Position numbers and translations under genes: made by a program. From Roseitranquillus sp963749675 (GTDB lineage Bacteria; Pseudomonadota; Alphaproteobacteria; Rhodobacterales; Rhodobacteraceae), in contig CAVVNT010000005.1 in assembly GCA_963749675.1 (NCBI GenBank), forward strand, positions 1 to 64,000: a stretch of DNA of 64,000 nucleotides, read 5' to 3'. Positions 43,060-53,006 of the stretch are shown piece by piece (positions within the stretch are counted from its first letter, which is position 1; every line of letters starts with the position of its first letter). The notes below the pieces were generated by a model. It searched no databases. It was not told where the DNA came from and saw only the letters and a list, made by a program, of their open reading frames with translations.

Positions 43060-45411
43060 TCACCCCTCCAGCCGGGTGAGGTCGGCGACCGACAGGCAGG
43101 TCGCGCGGATCCGGTTCAGCATGTTCAGCCGGTTGCGGCGCACGATCTGGTTCTCGGTATTCACCTGCACCGCCTCGAAGAAGGCGTCGATCGGCCCGCG
43201 CAGGCCCGCCATCGCCGCCATCGCCGCGCCGAACTCCTCGGCCTCCATCGCCGGCCGAATCTCCGCGTCCGCGGCGTCGAGCGCATCCATCAGCGCCCGC
43301 TCCTCCTCGGCCTCCATGAACTTCCGGTCGGCGCCGAACTCGTAGGCGACCCCGTCCTGCTCCTCGGCCTGCGTCAGGATATTGTTCGCCCGCCGGAACC
43401 CCTGCACCAGGTTCTCCCCGTCGTCGGTCTTCAGCGTCTCGCTCAACGCCTCCGCCCGCTTCACCAGCAGCGTCAGGTCGTCGTTGCCGGGCATCGCGAG
43501 ACGGCGTCGATGACGTCGTGCCGGATGCCCTGGTCGCGGAGGTGGACCTTGAGGCGGTCGTGGACGAATGAGGTCAATTCGGGAGGAACTACCCTCCGAA
43601 CCTTCAGCACTGCATCAATCTTTTCAGACGACTGGCTCCGGATCGTCTCAGCAAACTGGAGGGACGTCTTCGCGTCCTCCAGGCGCAGTCGGGCTTCCTC
43701 CTTGCGAGGACCAGCTGGCTCGCTTGCAAAGCTTGCCTCCGCATCGCGGAGTGCCGCCCGCGCATTCTTCACGTTGTCTTCTTTCACCTCCATCTCAACC
43801 GCAAAATCGAGATCGTTCCACGCGATGACGCATGCCTGAAAGACAACCTTCGAGAGCGATGTGCGAATGCTCGTTCTCCAGCACCAGCCGGATCACCCCC
43901 AGCGCCGCGCGTCTCAGCGCGAACGGGTCCTTGCTCCCCGTAGGCTTCTCGTCGATCGCCCAGAACCCGGTCAGCGTGTCGAGCTTGTCCGCCAGCGCCA
44001 CCGCCACGCTGACAGGCGCAGTCGGCACCGCGTCCGACGGCCCCAGCGGCGCGTAGTGCGCCTCCGCCGCCGCCGCGACCTCCGGCGGCTCCCCGGCGGC
44101 AGCGGCATAGTACCGCCCCATCACGCCCTGCAGCTCGGGAAACTCGAAGACCATCTCGCTGGCGAGGTCCAGCTTCGCGACCTCCGCCGCCCGCGCCGCG
44201 GCGTCAGGGTCCGCCCCCACCGCCGGCGCGATCTCCCGCGCCAGCGCCGCGATCCGGTCGATCCGCTCCGCCTGGGTCCCCAATCGTGCATGGAACGTCA
44301 CCCGGCCAAGCGCCGCGCGCCACGGTTCCATTCCCGCCTTCGCCACCGCCAGGTCGTTCTCCCAGAAGAACGCCGCGTCGGCGAGACGGGCGGCCAGGAC
44401 CCGGCCGTTGCCGGCGAGGATCGTCGCGCCGTCGTCCGCCGTCTCGCGGTTCGCCACGGTCCCGAAATGGGTGATCCGGGTCTGTACGTTTTCGCAGGAG
44501 TTCGGGTCGGAACGTGTCAAACCGGGGTCCGAAATTGACACGTTCCGGACATTTTCCCCCAGCGAGAAGAACTTCTGGTGCTCCCGCATCGAGGTCTTCA
44601 GGACCTCCGGCGGCAGCCCCAGAAACTCCTCCCCGATCGCCCCGACCAGCACCACGGGCCACTCGACAAGCCCCGCAACCTCGGCCAGAAGTCCTTTGTC
44701 CTCAACGACTTCCAGTCCCCGCGCGAACGCCTCCTGGGCGACGTCATGGCGGATCGCCTCGACCCGCTCCTCCGGCGACAGGATCACCTTGGCGCGCTTC
44801 AGCTTCGCCTCGTAATCCTCCAAAGACGTTACAGAAAACGCATCAGGCGACATGAACCGGTGCCCCTCCGTGACGTCGCCCGCGCGGATTCCGTCGATCT
44901 CGACCGGCACCACCTCCGCCCCCGCCTCGTTGCTCAACACGCACAGGATCCGGTGCAGTGGCCGCACCCACCGCAGGTCGCCCGACCCCCAACGCATTGA
45001 TTTCGGCCAGGGAAATCCGCGAACTGTCGCCTCCAGCACCTCCGCCACGATCTCCGCCGCCGGCCGGCCCGGCTTGTCGAAGACGGCGAAATACGTCCGT
45101 CCCTTGCCGGTGTCACGAACCTCAAGCTCACCCGGCAACATGTTGACGAAACGGGCAAACCCCTCGATCGCCCTGCCCGGCGCATCCTCCCGCGGGCCCT
45201 TGCGCTCCTCACGAACCGTCGGGCTCTCCGCCGTCAGTCCCTGCACCGCCAGCGCCAGCCGCCGCGGCGTCGCAAAGGCCGTCGCATGCGCGTAGGTCAG
45301 GCCCGCCTCGACCATGCCGTCGGTCATCAGCCGGCGCAGGTCGTCGGCCGCCCGCGCCTGCATCCGCGCCGGAATTTCCTCTGAAAACAACTCGATGAGC
45401 AGGTCGGGCAT
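43060..45411 (-). pseudogene. glyS: Glycyl-tRNA synthetase beta subunit GlyS, two frameshifts
   Basis: Starts MPDLLIELFSEEIPARMQAR at 45411, sharing one base with the preceding stop. Typical blocks are YAHATAFATPRRLALAVQGL, FPWPKSMRWG, LHRILCVLSNEAGAEVVPVE, GEEFLGLPPEVLKTSMREHQ, VTFHARLGTQAERI and DPFALRRAALGVIRLVLENE. Near 43859 one extra C breaks the frame; in the next frame the protein continues through a charged helical insert to FVHDRLKVHLRDQGIRHDVI. A further one-base loss near 43497 shifts into MPGNDDLTLLVKRAEALSET and the normal C-terminus with RRNRLNMLNRIRATCLSVAD. With both repaired the gene is full-length. GlyS is essential with GlyQ, so sequencing error is likely. Confidence 0.85.
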
Positions 45412-45917
45412 CAATCCTCCCCCGGCGGCGGCGGGCAGCCTTCCGGCGTGGGCCGGCCGTCGAAGACGACGTCGCCGCACCGGTTGATCTGCGTCCAGGC
45501 ATAGGCCCGACCGTCCGGAAAGACGGCGATCACTCTGTCGATCCCGTAGGGCGCATTTTCGCGGCTGAGGATCGCGGCCGCCTCGTCGGCTTCCAACGCC
45601 TCGCCAATCTCGACGGCGTCGAAGCAGTCGAACCATCCCGGCGCCGTCAGTGGCACCGGCTCTCGCGCCGGCTCGGCATCGTCGACGATTGCCGTATCCA
45701 TCCGAAAACACGCGCGATACCGGATGGGCGAGCTGTCGCTGTCGATGCCGCGAAAGTCCCCGACCGGCACTGGTCGCGCCGCGCCGCCACCGGCCGGCAC
45801 CACGGTCATGGCCGCCTCGTCGACGGTGACGTAGAACGCCCGCGTCTGCAGCCACCACATCGCCACGCCAGCGACCAACGCGACCAGCACGATCGCGCCG
45901 GCGAGGATGCGCCCCAT
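45411..45917 (-). CDS. DUF6446-like membrane-anchored protein
   Basis: 168 residues from ATG 45917. N-terminal span MGRILAGAIVLVALVAGVAM then a periplasmic domain with YRACFRMDTAIVDDAEPARE, GWFDCFDAVEIGEALEADEA, YGIDRVIAVFPDGRAYAWTQ and INRCGDVVFDGRPTPEGC. Four cysteines could form disulfides. The position between glyQ and glyS is typical for Rhodobacterales DUF6446 genes. Function unknown. Confidence 0.75.
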   Translation of the reverse strand: MGRILAGAIVLVALVAGVAMWWLQTRAFYVTVDEAAMTVVPAGGGAARPVPVGDFRGIDSDSSPIRYRACFRMDTAIVDDAEPAREPVPLTAPGWFDCFDAVEIGEALEADEAAAILSRENAPYGIDRVIAVFPDGRAYAWTQINRCGDVVFDGRPTPEGCPPPPGED

Positions 45918-45919
45918 GG

Positions 45920-46279
45920 TCACGTGATCTCCTGACCGAAGCAGATTCGGTTGCCGTCCGGGTCGGCGACAATGAGTTCCTGCATCCCGCACACCGGGTG
46001 GCGCGGCTCTTCTGCCGAATATGTCCGCGCCGCATGATCGGCGGCGAGCGCGCCGACATCGTCCGTGTGCAAGTACGCTCGCCAGCCCGGCGACGGCGGA
46101 TCGTCGACGCCATGCCAGGCGTCGAAGAAGACGGTGGCGTCGTCGCGCTGAAATATTCCGAAGAGCGGCGGGCCGCCGCCCTCCTCGCCCACGGCAGAGC
46201 CGAGCACCTCGGCCCAGAACGACCGCGCGCGCGAATAGTTCGAGACGCGCGAGACGGGGATCGACGACCGCAGCCTCAT
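45920..46279 (-). CDS. VOC-family (glyoxalase-like) protein
   Basis: 119 residues from ATG 46279, overlapping the glyQ stop by four bases. The single VOC fold is shown by RSSIPVSRVSNYSRARSFWA, FGIFQRDDATVFFDAWHG, WRAYLHTDDVGALAADHAAR and GMQELIVADPDGNRICFGQ. Likely a metal-binding lyase or a bleomycin-resistance-like binding protein. Substrate unknown; it is inserted between glyQ and the DUF6446-like gene. Confidence 0.8.
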   Translation of the reverse strand: MRLRSSIPVSRVSNYSRARSFWAEVLGSAVGEEGGGPPLFGIFQRDDATVFFDAWHGVDDPPSPGWRAYLHTDDVGALAADHAARTYSAEEPRHPVCGMQELIVADPDGNRICFGQEIT

Positions 46280-47184
46280 GCAGCCTCGGCGGCGCTGACG
46301 AAGGCGTCGGCGCAGGCGCGGGCCAGCGCGCGCACGCGGGCGATGTAGGTCTGCCGCTCGGTCGGGGAGATCACGCCGCGGGCATCGAGCAGGTTGAACA
46401 GGTGACTGGCCTTGATGCACTGGTCGTAGGCGGGCTGCGCCATCACGATCCGTCGCCCAGTCCGCGGGTCGACGTCCGGTTGGTCGAGGATCGAGGCGCA
46501 TTCCTTCTCGGCGTCCTCGAAGTGGCGCATCAGCATGTCTGTGTCGGCGACGTCGAAGTTCCAGCGCGCATATTGCGCTTCGGCCTCGCGGAAGACGTCG
46601 CCGTAGGTCAGTGGGATCGGCGCGTCGGACGGGTTGAACGGCATATCGTTCCCGTCGTCGTAGCCGAGGACGTACATCGCCAGCCGCTCGAGCCCGTAGG
46701 TCAACTCGCCCGAGACCGGGCGGCAATCGTGGCCGCCGACCTGCTGGAAGTAGGTGAACTGGCTGACCTCCATCCCGTCGCACCAGACCTCCCACCCAAG
46801 GCCCCAGGCGCCGAGCGTCGGGCTCTCCCAGTCGTCCTCGACGAAGCGGATGTCGTGGAGCGCCATGTCGATGCCGATCGCTTCGAGGCTGCCGAGGTAG
46901 ATGTCCTGCAGGTCCGGCGGCGACGGTTTGATGATGACCTGGAACTGATAGTAGTGCTGCCATCGGTTCGGGCTGTCGCCGTAGCGGCCGTCGGTTGGCC
47001 GGCGCGAGGGCTGGACGAAGGCCGCCGACCACTTCTCCGGCCCCAGGGCGCGCAGCGTCGTCGCGGGGTGGAACGTGCCGGCGCCAACCTCCATGTCGTA
47101 GGGCTGAAGAACGGCACAGCCGCGGTCGCCCCAGTAGGACTGGAGCTTCATCAGGATGTCCTGGAAGCAGCGCGGTCGGGTCAC
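46276..47184 (-). CDS. glyQ: Glycyl-tRNA synthetase alpha subunit GlyQ
   Basis: 302 residues, full length. Charges tRNA-Gly with GlyS. Blocks: CFQDILMKLQSYWGDRGCAV, VGAGTFHPATTLRALGPEKW, AAFVQPSRRPTDGRYGDSPN, YYQFQVIIKPSPPDLQDIYL, FVEDDWESPTLGAWGLGWEV and GMEVSQFTYFQQVGGHDCRP. These form the class II catalytic core. It is the first gene of a minus-strand unit glyQ - VOC - DUF6446-like - glyS. Confidence 0.97.
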   Translation of the reverse strand: MTRPRCFQDILMKLQSYWGDRGCAVLQPYDMEVGAGTFHPATTLRALGPEKWSAAFVQPSRRPTDGRYGDSPNRWQHYYQFQVIIKPSPPDLQDIYLGSLEAIGIDMALHDIRFVEDDWESPTLGAWGLGWEVWCDGMEVSQFTYFQQVGGHDCRPVSGELTYGLERLAMYVLGYDDGNDMPFNPSDAPIPLTYGDVFREAEAQYARWNFDVADTDMLMRHFEDAEKECASILDQPDVDPRTGRRIVMAQPAYDQCIKASHLFNLLDARGVISPTERQTYIARVRALARACADAFVSAAEAA

Positions 47185-47328
47185 GTGGACGGCTCCGGGC
47201 AGAAGGCGCGTCTTCTCTAGGCAACACCCACGGCGCGGTCAATCAAGTGAGACGGCGGAGGGGGATGCATCGCACCAAGCCTCTGGTATTCTTTGCCACG
47301 CGGGGGCGCACTTGAAGGAATGTGAGCA

Positions 47329-49017
47329 ATGACGAGGGTTTGGGCGACGATATGTTGGTGCCTCTGGGCCGCCGCCGCAACAGCACAGGAGGGGACGTAT
47401 ATCCAGGTCGAGGCGCAGCCGACCTTGTCCGACGGCGTTGCCGCAGCGGAACGCTACGCGTCCACACTTGGCGGCGTCGCGGGCTTTCGCCTCGGAACGT
47501 CCTGGTACGCGGTCGTCGTGGGCCCCTACTCACCGGCGGACGCGGAGAACGAACTGCGGCGCCTGCGCTTTCAGGGCGCGATCCCCGGCGACTCGTACCT
47601 GACGACGCGGGCGGACTACGGTGCGACTTTCTACCCGCGTGACGGCGCGGCGGCCGAAGACCCGCCGCCGATCGAGCAGACCGCCCCGGACGCGTCTTCG
47701 GGTCAGACCACGGCAGAGGCGCGCCGATCCGAGAGGCTCCTCTCGCGCGAGGATCGTGCCCTGATCCAGACCGCCCTGGAAGACGCGGGCGCGTACGACG
47801 GTCCCATTGATGCGGCGTTCGGCCCAGGCACGCGCCGTGCGATGGCGGTTTGGCAGGCGGCGAACGGCTACGAGGCGACCGGCGTTCTGACGACGGCGCA
47901 GCGCGTCGCGCTTGTCGAAGCGTATCGCTCGCTCCTCGACGGACTGGGGCTGCGGAGGGTCGCAGATCAGGCCGCGGGCATCGAGATCGCCCTGCCGACG
48001 GCGGTCGTCGAGAGGGCGGACACGGAGAGCCCATTCGTGCGCTACGAGCCGACGGGAGACCTTCCCGTCCAGGTGCTCCTGATCAGCCAGGAGGGCGACA
48101 GCGACGATCTTGCCGCCCTCTACAACATCATGCAGACGCTGCGAATCGTCCCGCCGGAAGGGCCGAGGGCGCGTCGCCCGAACTCGTTCGACATCGAGGG
48201 GCGGAACGAAGAGATCGTCTCGACGACCTATGTCGAGCACATCGACGGCCGAATCAAGGGTTTCACCCTCGTCTGGCCGACAGGAGACGAAAGGCGACGA
48301 GCCCGCGTTCTCGACCGGATGCGCACCAGCTTCGCCCGCCTGCCCGGCGTGCTGCCCGAGCCCGAGATCGCCGACGTGCCCGCTCCGGACCTTCTTGCGG
48401 GGCTGGAGGTCCGGCGGCCCGAGCGCGACCGGTCGGGTTTCTATGTCGACCGATCCGGGGCGGTGCTTACCACGTCCGAGGCCGTGAGATCCTGCCAGCG
48501 CGTGACGCTCGACGAGACGGTCGAGATGGAGGTCGCGGCCGCCGACGAAGGCCTGGACCTTGCGCTGCTCAGGCCGCGTTCGAGCCTGTCGCCCATTCGC
48601 TACGCCCGCTTCCGCAACGAGAGCCCTCGGCTCGAGTCCGAAATTGCGGTCGCAGGCTACCCGTTCGGCGGGGCGCTGGCCGCGCCTTCGTTGAACTATG
48701 GCCGGGTGGCGGCCTCCCGCGGGCTTGACGGCGATGCCTCGCGCAACCGCTTGGAACTGGAGGCCGAGCCCGGCGAAACGGGCGGTCCCGTGTTCGACGG
48801 AGAGGGCGCGGTCGTCGGCATCTTGGTCCCGGACGACGGCGGTTCGCGGCGTCTGCCGGACGGCGTCGCATTCTCCATCGCGGCCGGACCGATCGCCGAT
48901 TTCCTCTCCGCCGCCGGGCTTGCCGCCGAGCCGAGCGATGACGGCGCGGAACTGTACCCAGAGGAGCTGACACGGCTCGCCGCCGACATGACCGTCCTGA
49001 TCGGCTGCTGGAACTGA
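47329..49017 (+). CDS. Secreted SPOR-like / peptidoglycan-binding protein with degenerate trypsin-like domain
   Basis: 562 residues, signal peptide MTRVWATICWCLWAAAATAQ. Residues 25-100 resemble a SPOR domain (YIQVEAQPTLSDGVAAAERY and SWYAVVVGPYSPADAENEL). Residues 140-195 form a PG_binding_1 repeat (IQTALEDAGAYDGPIDAAFG, then TRRAMAVWQAANGYEATGVL). Residues 370-530 resemble a trypsin-like fold (GFYVDRSGAVLTTSEAV, DLALLRPRS and IAVAGYPFGGALAAPSLNYG). The catalytic motif that should read G-[ND]-S-GG-P appears as PGETGGPVFDGEGAVVGI, with Thr for Ser, and no clear catalytic His is seen. Probably a peptidoglycan-associated pseudoprotease. Convergent with trkH. Confidence 0.82.
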   Translation: MTRVWATICWCLWAAAATAQEGTYIQVEAQPTLSDGVAAAERYASTLGGVAGFRLGTSWYAVVVGPYSPADAENELRRLRFQGAIPGDSYLTTRADYGATFYPRDGAAAEDPPPIEQTAPDASSGQTTAEARRSERLLSREDRALIQTALEDAGAYDGPIDAAFGPGTRRAMAVWQAANGYEATGVLTTAQRVALVEAYRSLLDGLGLRRVADQAAGIEIALPTAVVERADTESPFVRYEPTGDLPVQVLLISQEGDSDDLAALYNIMQTLRIVPPEGPRARRPNSFDIEGRNEEIVSTTYVEHIDGRIKGFTLVWPTGDERRRARVLDRMRTSFARLPGVLPEPEIADVPAPDLLAGLEVRRPERDRSGFYVDRSGAVLTTSEAVRSCQRVTLDETVEMEVAAADEGLDLALLRPRSSLSPIRYARFRNESPRLESEIAVAGYPFGGALAAPSLNYGRVAASRGLDGDASRNRLELEAEPGETGGPVFDGEGAVVGILVPDDGGSRRLPDGVAFSIAAGPIADFLSAAGLAAEPSDDGAELYPEELTRLAADMTVLIGCWN

Positions 49018-49020
49018 GGC

Positions 49021-50470
49021 TCAACTGCGCCAGAAGGCGCGGGTGAGGATGATGTAGACCACCAGCAGCTCCAGCCGCCCCAGCGAGCATCGCGAACGTC
49101 AGCAGCCATTTCGCGGGGTCGCTGAGCCCGGCGAAGTTGCCCGACGGCCCGATCCTGTCGCCCAACCCGGGTCCGATATTGGCGAGCGCCGTCGCCGCAC
49201 CCGAAACCGCGGTCACGAGGTCGAGACCGAGGAGCGTGAGAAGCACGGACAATATGCCGTGGGTCACGATGAAGATGACGAAGAAGGCCATGACGGAGTT
49301 CAGCACGTCCTGGCCCACCGGCTGGCCGTCGAAGCGCGGCAGGAAGACCCCGTGGGGCGCGTGAATCTGCCGGATCTGCGCGCGGATCGACGAGAACAGG
49401 ATCTGGTAGCGGAAGATCTTGATCGAGCAGCAGGTCGACCCTGCGCAGCCACCGATGAGGCCGATGGCGAAGAAGACCACCATGGCGAACGCGCCCCACG
49501 CCTGGTAGTCGACACTGGCGTAGCCCGTGCCCGTGATGATCGAGGTCGTGTTGAAGACTGCTTCACGCAGGCTCTCCTCGCCGCCGAAGCCATCGACGAG
49601 CAGCAGGAAAGCCAGCAACAAGACCACCGCGACCGCGATCGTCCCGAGGAAGGCGTGGATCTGGGAATCCCGCAATAGCGGCCTGGCGGTTCCCGAGATC
49701 AGCTGGACGTACCGGACGAAGGGCAGGCTCGCGAGCACCATGAACACCGACGCCACGTATTCCGTCACGCCCTTGAATGTGCCGAAGGACGCATCGTAGG
49801 TCGAGAAGCCCCCGGTCGACATCGTCGTCAGCGCATGGTTCACGGCCTCGAAGCTCGTCATCCCGCAGGCGAGGTAGGAGAGATAGCAAAGCATCGTCAG
49901 AGCGACGTAGATCCAGCCGATCTTGGCCGCGATCTCCGCCGCACGGGGCAGGATCTTCCCCATCGTGTCGAACGCCTCGGAGCGGAAGACCTGCATGCCG
50001 CCGACGCGCAGCTCGGGCATGAAGACCATCGCCACGATGATGATTCCGATGCCGCCGAACCACTGCAACATCGAGCGCCAGAGCAGCAAGCCGCGTGGCA
50101 GCAACTCGAGCTTCGTGAAGACGGTGGAGCCCGTGGTCGTCATGCCGGACATCGCCTCGAAGACAGCGTCAACGAGGCGCGCTTCGGTCGCGCCGATCAG
50201 GAACGGGATCGCACCGAAGATAGGTAGCGCGACCCAGACGAGCGCGGCCATGAGGAACGTCTGCTGCCGGCTGAGGCTTTCGCTGACGCCGTTGAGGCAG
50301 GCCAGAGCCACAAGCGCGCCAGTCAATCCGGTGACGATCGCGCTTTCGAAGAAGATCGGCCAATGACCGTTCCCGACGATCGCGTCGACGAGCATCGGAA
50401 CAAGCATCGTCGCGCCGAGACACGCGACAAGCAGGCCGGTCACGTAGCCGACAGGGCGAACGTCTATCAT
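49021..50470 (-). pseudogene. trkH: TrkH-type potassium transporter, C-terminal frameshift
   Basis: From MIDVRPVGYVTGLLVACLGA at 50470. Multispanning K+ channel subunit with four P-loop repeats: AMSGMTTTGSTVF, TTMSTGGFSTYDASFG, FNTTSIITGTGYASVDYQAW and ANIGPGLGDRIGPSGNFAGL. The frame shifts near 49086, where one extra base changes the expected FAMLLGRLELLVVYIILTRA into a read-through tail (the open frame then runs to 48569 over the neighbouring gene). Correcting it gives a stop at 49021. Only the last about 20 residues are affected, so the channel may still be functional, or the base is an error. TrkA partners are not nearby. Confidence 0.85.
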
Positions 50471-50585
50471 GCGCCCGAGGCTTTGCCGCGATGCGGGGTC
50501 AAGTCAACGCCGGCCGGCAGCGCGCGAACCATATTATTCGAAGCGCCCGCCGACACGAGAACGCCGCAGAGAGCAGGTGAATTCG

Positions 50586-51686
50586 CTAGCCGGGGTGACG
50601 CAGGGTTCCGAAGAGACGTGGATCGATGCTCGTCGAAGCGAATAGCGGTCCGCGCGTCAGAAGTGCCACCGCATCATGGCTGTGCAGGCTCTCCTGATGG
50701 CTGCACACAACCCGGAAATCGTCCACGCGCGGATCACGGCCCAAAGCTTCCGCGAAAAGACGCACGGCGTCCTCGACAAAGATCGGGTTTGCGGCATTCA
50801 GTTCGGCAAACGCCTGCTCGTCTTCTCGCTTGACCATCACCTGCGTCTCAGTCGGAACGGCTTCGCGGCAAAGCTCGACAAGGTCCTCGAACCAAAGGCA
50901 CGGCGCTGACTGATCGAGCTCGAGCGACAGCCGCGCCACCGAACGCTGCGAGTGCGGGGTGGCGAGCTGGCTCCGCGTCCGACGCGCATGCTCGGAGAGT
51001 TCGAGCGAACACGGGCAGGTCGACGAATAGACGTAGTCGAGGTGGATGATCCGTCGGCGTCGGCCATCGACCTCCACCAATTCCAGCGCGATGTCGTAGT
51101 ACTGCCAACCCTCCAGCCCCGAGCGCAGGCTGCGCTGGCGCATCGGATACTGAAAACTGAGCAGGATGCGCGCATCGAGGCTGCCGAGATCGGTCTGATA
51201 GTCGTCGAGCGCGGCTTCGATCACGTCGAAGGAGAAGGCATGCTCGGCATGGGCATAGAATGAGCGCATGATGCGGCTCATGTTGATGCCCTTCTTTTCC
51301 GCCGCGAGCGAAACCGTACCTGTGACGGAGGTCTGAAGCACGATCTCGCCGCCATCGCGAATGCCGTAGCGCAGCGGCAGACGGAAATTCGCGATGCCGA
51401 CATGTTCGATCGGCTCGAGCGCACCGCGGATCAGTGAAGACGGCCCGTTCTGCAGATCGGGCAGCGTCGCGCGATAGTCCGCATCGGCAACGAAGGCCTC
51501 GGGATAAGTCCGCGAGAGCTCGGGATAACTTGCGGCTGGCCGTCTCAGCAGCCGAACGATCGCGGGATCCAGCGTGGCGATCTCGGTTTCGCTGGCTCTT
51601 TCCGCCCAGGTCCGGAGCGTTCTCAGCGCGTTCGCAGCAGCCCGCCTGTCCGGCCTGCGTTCGATTTCCGTCGACTGGATGTCCAT
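50586..51686 (-). CDS. folE2: GTP cyclohydrolase FolE2
   Basis: 366 residues from ATG 51686 with GGGAG seven bases upstream. Type IB GTP cyclohydrolase, first step of folate/queuosine synthesis, used also when zinc is short. Motifs: HVGIANFRLPLRYGIRDGGE, TVSLAAEKKGINMSRIMRSF, YVYSSTCPCSLELSEHARR (the metal-binding cysteine region) and VVCSHQESLHSHDAVALLTR. The normal zinc-dependent FolE is not seen here. Located 115 bases from trkH and downstream of metZ. Confidence 0.93.
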   Translation of the reverse strand: MDIQSTEIERRPDRRAAANALRTLRTWAERASETEIATLDPAIVRLLRRPAASYPELSRTYPEAFVADADYRATLPDLQNGPSSLIRGALEPIEHVGIANFRLPLRYGIRDGGEIVLQTSVTGTVSLAAEKKGINMSRIMRSFYAHAEHAFSFDVIEAALDDYQTDLGSLDARILLSFQYPMRQRSLRSGLEGWQYYDIALELVEVDGRRRRIIHLDYVYSSTCPCSLELSEHARRTRSQLATPHSQRSVARLSLELDQSAPCLWFEDLVELCREAVPTETQVMVKREDEQAFAELNAANPIFVEDAVRLFAEALGRDPRVDDFRVVCSHQESLHSHDAVALLTRGPLFASTSIDPRLFGTLRHPG

Positions 51687-51748
51687 CAACCGTCTCCCGT
51701 GCGCCGCAAATACGATGTAGGCGCTCGAGCTTCCGCTTTAACACCTGC

Positions 51749-52945
51749 TCACGCGCTTGATACGACCCCGAGCGACGGGCGGATCATCTCGAGCCCGCCG
51801 CGGAGGTCCGCCAGCAGATCGTCGACATCCTCCAGACCCACCGAAAGCCGCACGAGCCCGGGCCCGATCCCCAAAGCGCGACGCCGTTCCTCCGAAAGCC
51901 TCTGGTGCGTCGTGGTCGCGGGATGTGTCGCGATCGATTTGGCATCGCCGAGGTTGTTCGAGATGGTGACGATCCGGAGGGCGTTGAGAAACGCGAATGC
52001 CGACGCCTGGTCGCCGAGATCCAGCGACAGGACCGTACCGCCTGACCCCATCTGGCGGCGCGCCAATTCTGCCTGGCGGTGGGACGCAAGGCCGGGGAAG
52101 AGAATGCGTACACCGTCGGCCTCCAATGCCTCGGCCAAGGTCTGCGCCGTGGCGGCCTGGGCCCGCACCCGCAGGTCCAGCGTCTCCATCCCCTTCAGCA
52201 TGATCCAGGCGGTGAAGGGACTCATCGCGGCGCCCGTGTGCTTGAGGTAGGGCTCGAGCGTCTTGCGAACGTACTCACGCGAACCGAGGACAACGCCGCC
52301 GAGCGCCCGCCCCTGCCCATCGATATGCTTGGTGGCCGAGTAGACGACGACGTCGGCCCCCTGCTCGACGGCGCGGGAGAAGACGGGCGTCGCGAACACG
52401 TTGTCGACGATCACCGTGGCTCCGGCCGAATGTCCGATCTCCGCGACGGCGGCGATCTCGATCACTTCCAGCGTCGGGTTCGCGACGCTCTCGAAGAAGA
52501 CGGCGCGTGTGCCAGGGGTCACCGCCTCGCGCCAGGCATCGAGGTCGGTGCCGTCGACGAAGACCGTTTCGACGCCGTAGCGCGGCAGAAGATCCTCGAG
52601 GATGTAGAGGCACGAGCCGAACAGGGCGCGCGACGCGACCACGCGGTCCCCGGCCTTGAGCATCGAGAACAGCGAGGCGTTGACGGCGGCCATGCCAGAC
52701 GCGGCCGCGAACGCGTCCTGCGTGCCCTCCAGCGCGGCGATACGTTCCTCGAACATGCGGACGGTCGGGTTGCCGTAGCGGGCATAGATGAACTCGTCCT
52801 CACCGAGGTCGCTGAACCGCTGCGCCGCCTGCTCGGCGCTGTCGTAGACGAAGCCTTGGGTCAGGAAGATCGCCTCGCTCACCTCACCGTAGCCGGAGCG
52901 GCGGATGCCATCATGGATCATCCTGGTTCGCGCACCCTTCGTCAT
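51749..52945 (-). CDS. metZ: O-succinylhomoserine sulfhydrylase MetZ
   Basis: 398 residues from ATG 52945. Makes homocysteine from O-succinylhomoserine and sulfide. PLP-enzyme (Cys/Met metabolism) features: LTQGFVYDSAEQAAQRF, ARYGNPTVRMFEERIAALEG, ASGMAAVNASLFSMLKAGD, VFFESVANPTLEVIEI, ATVIVDNVFATPVFSRAVEQ and the PLP lysine in VVYSATKHIDGQGRALGGVV. Its leader carries a SAM-II-like riboswitch and an attenuator hairpin (see separate entries), so it is predicted to be repressed by S-adenosylmethionine. Confidence 0.93.
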   Translation of the reverse strand: MTKGARTRMIHDGIRRSGYGEVSEAIFLTQGFVYDSAEQAAQRFSDLGEDEFIYARYGNPTVRMFEERIAALEGTQDAFAAASGMAAVNASLFSMLKAGDRVVASRALFGSCLYILEDLLPRYGVETVFVDGTDLDAWREAVTPGTRAVFFESVANPTLEVIEIAAVAEIGHSAGATVIVDNVFATPVFSRAVEQGADVVVYSATKHIDGQGRALGGVVLGSREYVRKTLEPYLKHTGAAMSPFTAWIMLKGMETLDLRVRAQAATAQTLAEALEADGVRILFPGLASHRQAELARRQMGSGGTVLSLDLGDQASAFAFLNALRIVTISNNLGDAKSIATHPATTTHQRLSEERRRALGIGPGLVRLSVGLEDVDDLLADLRGGLEMIRPSLGVVSSA

Positions 52946-52970
52946 CGCCGCACCTCCGTAGACGCCACAA

Positions 52971-52999
52971 AGCCCCCACCGCACGAGGCGCCGGGGGCT
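52971..52999 (-). terminator. Attenuator hairpin in metZ leader
   Basis: On the minus strand AGCCCCC (52999-52993) pairs perfectly with GGGGGCT (52977-52971), followed by UUUGUGG. It lies between the SAM-II-like element and the metZ start, so it could act as the intrinsic terminator that the riboswitch controls. Confidence 0.6.
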
Positions 53000-53006
53000 C
53001 CGACCG

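Noticed and set aside
45920..47242. 440-codon minus-strand frame covering glyQ and the VOC gene
   Set aside because: Its first two thirds are an out-of-frame shadow of glyQ; only the VOC part from 46279 is real.
48569..49020. C-terminal extension of the trkH open frame
   Set aside because: It arises from a single extra base near 49086; in the correct frame TrkH ends at 49021. The extension lies opposite the protease-like gene.
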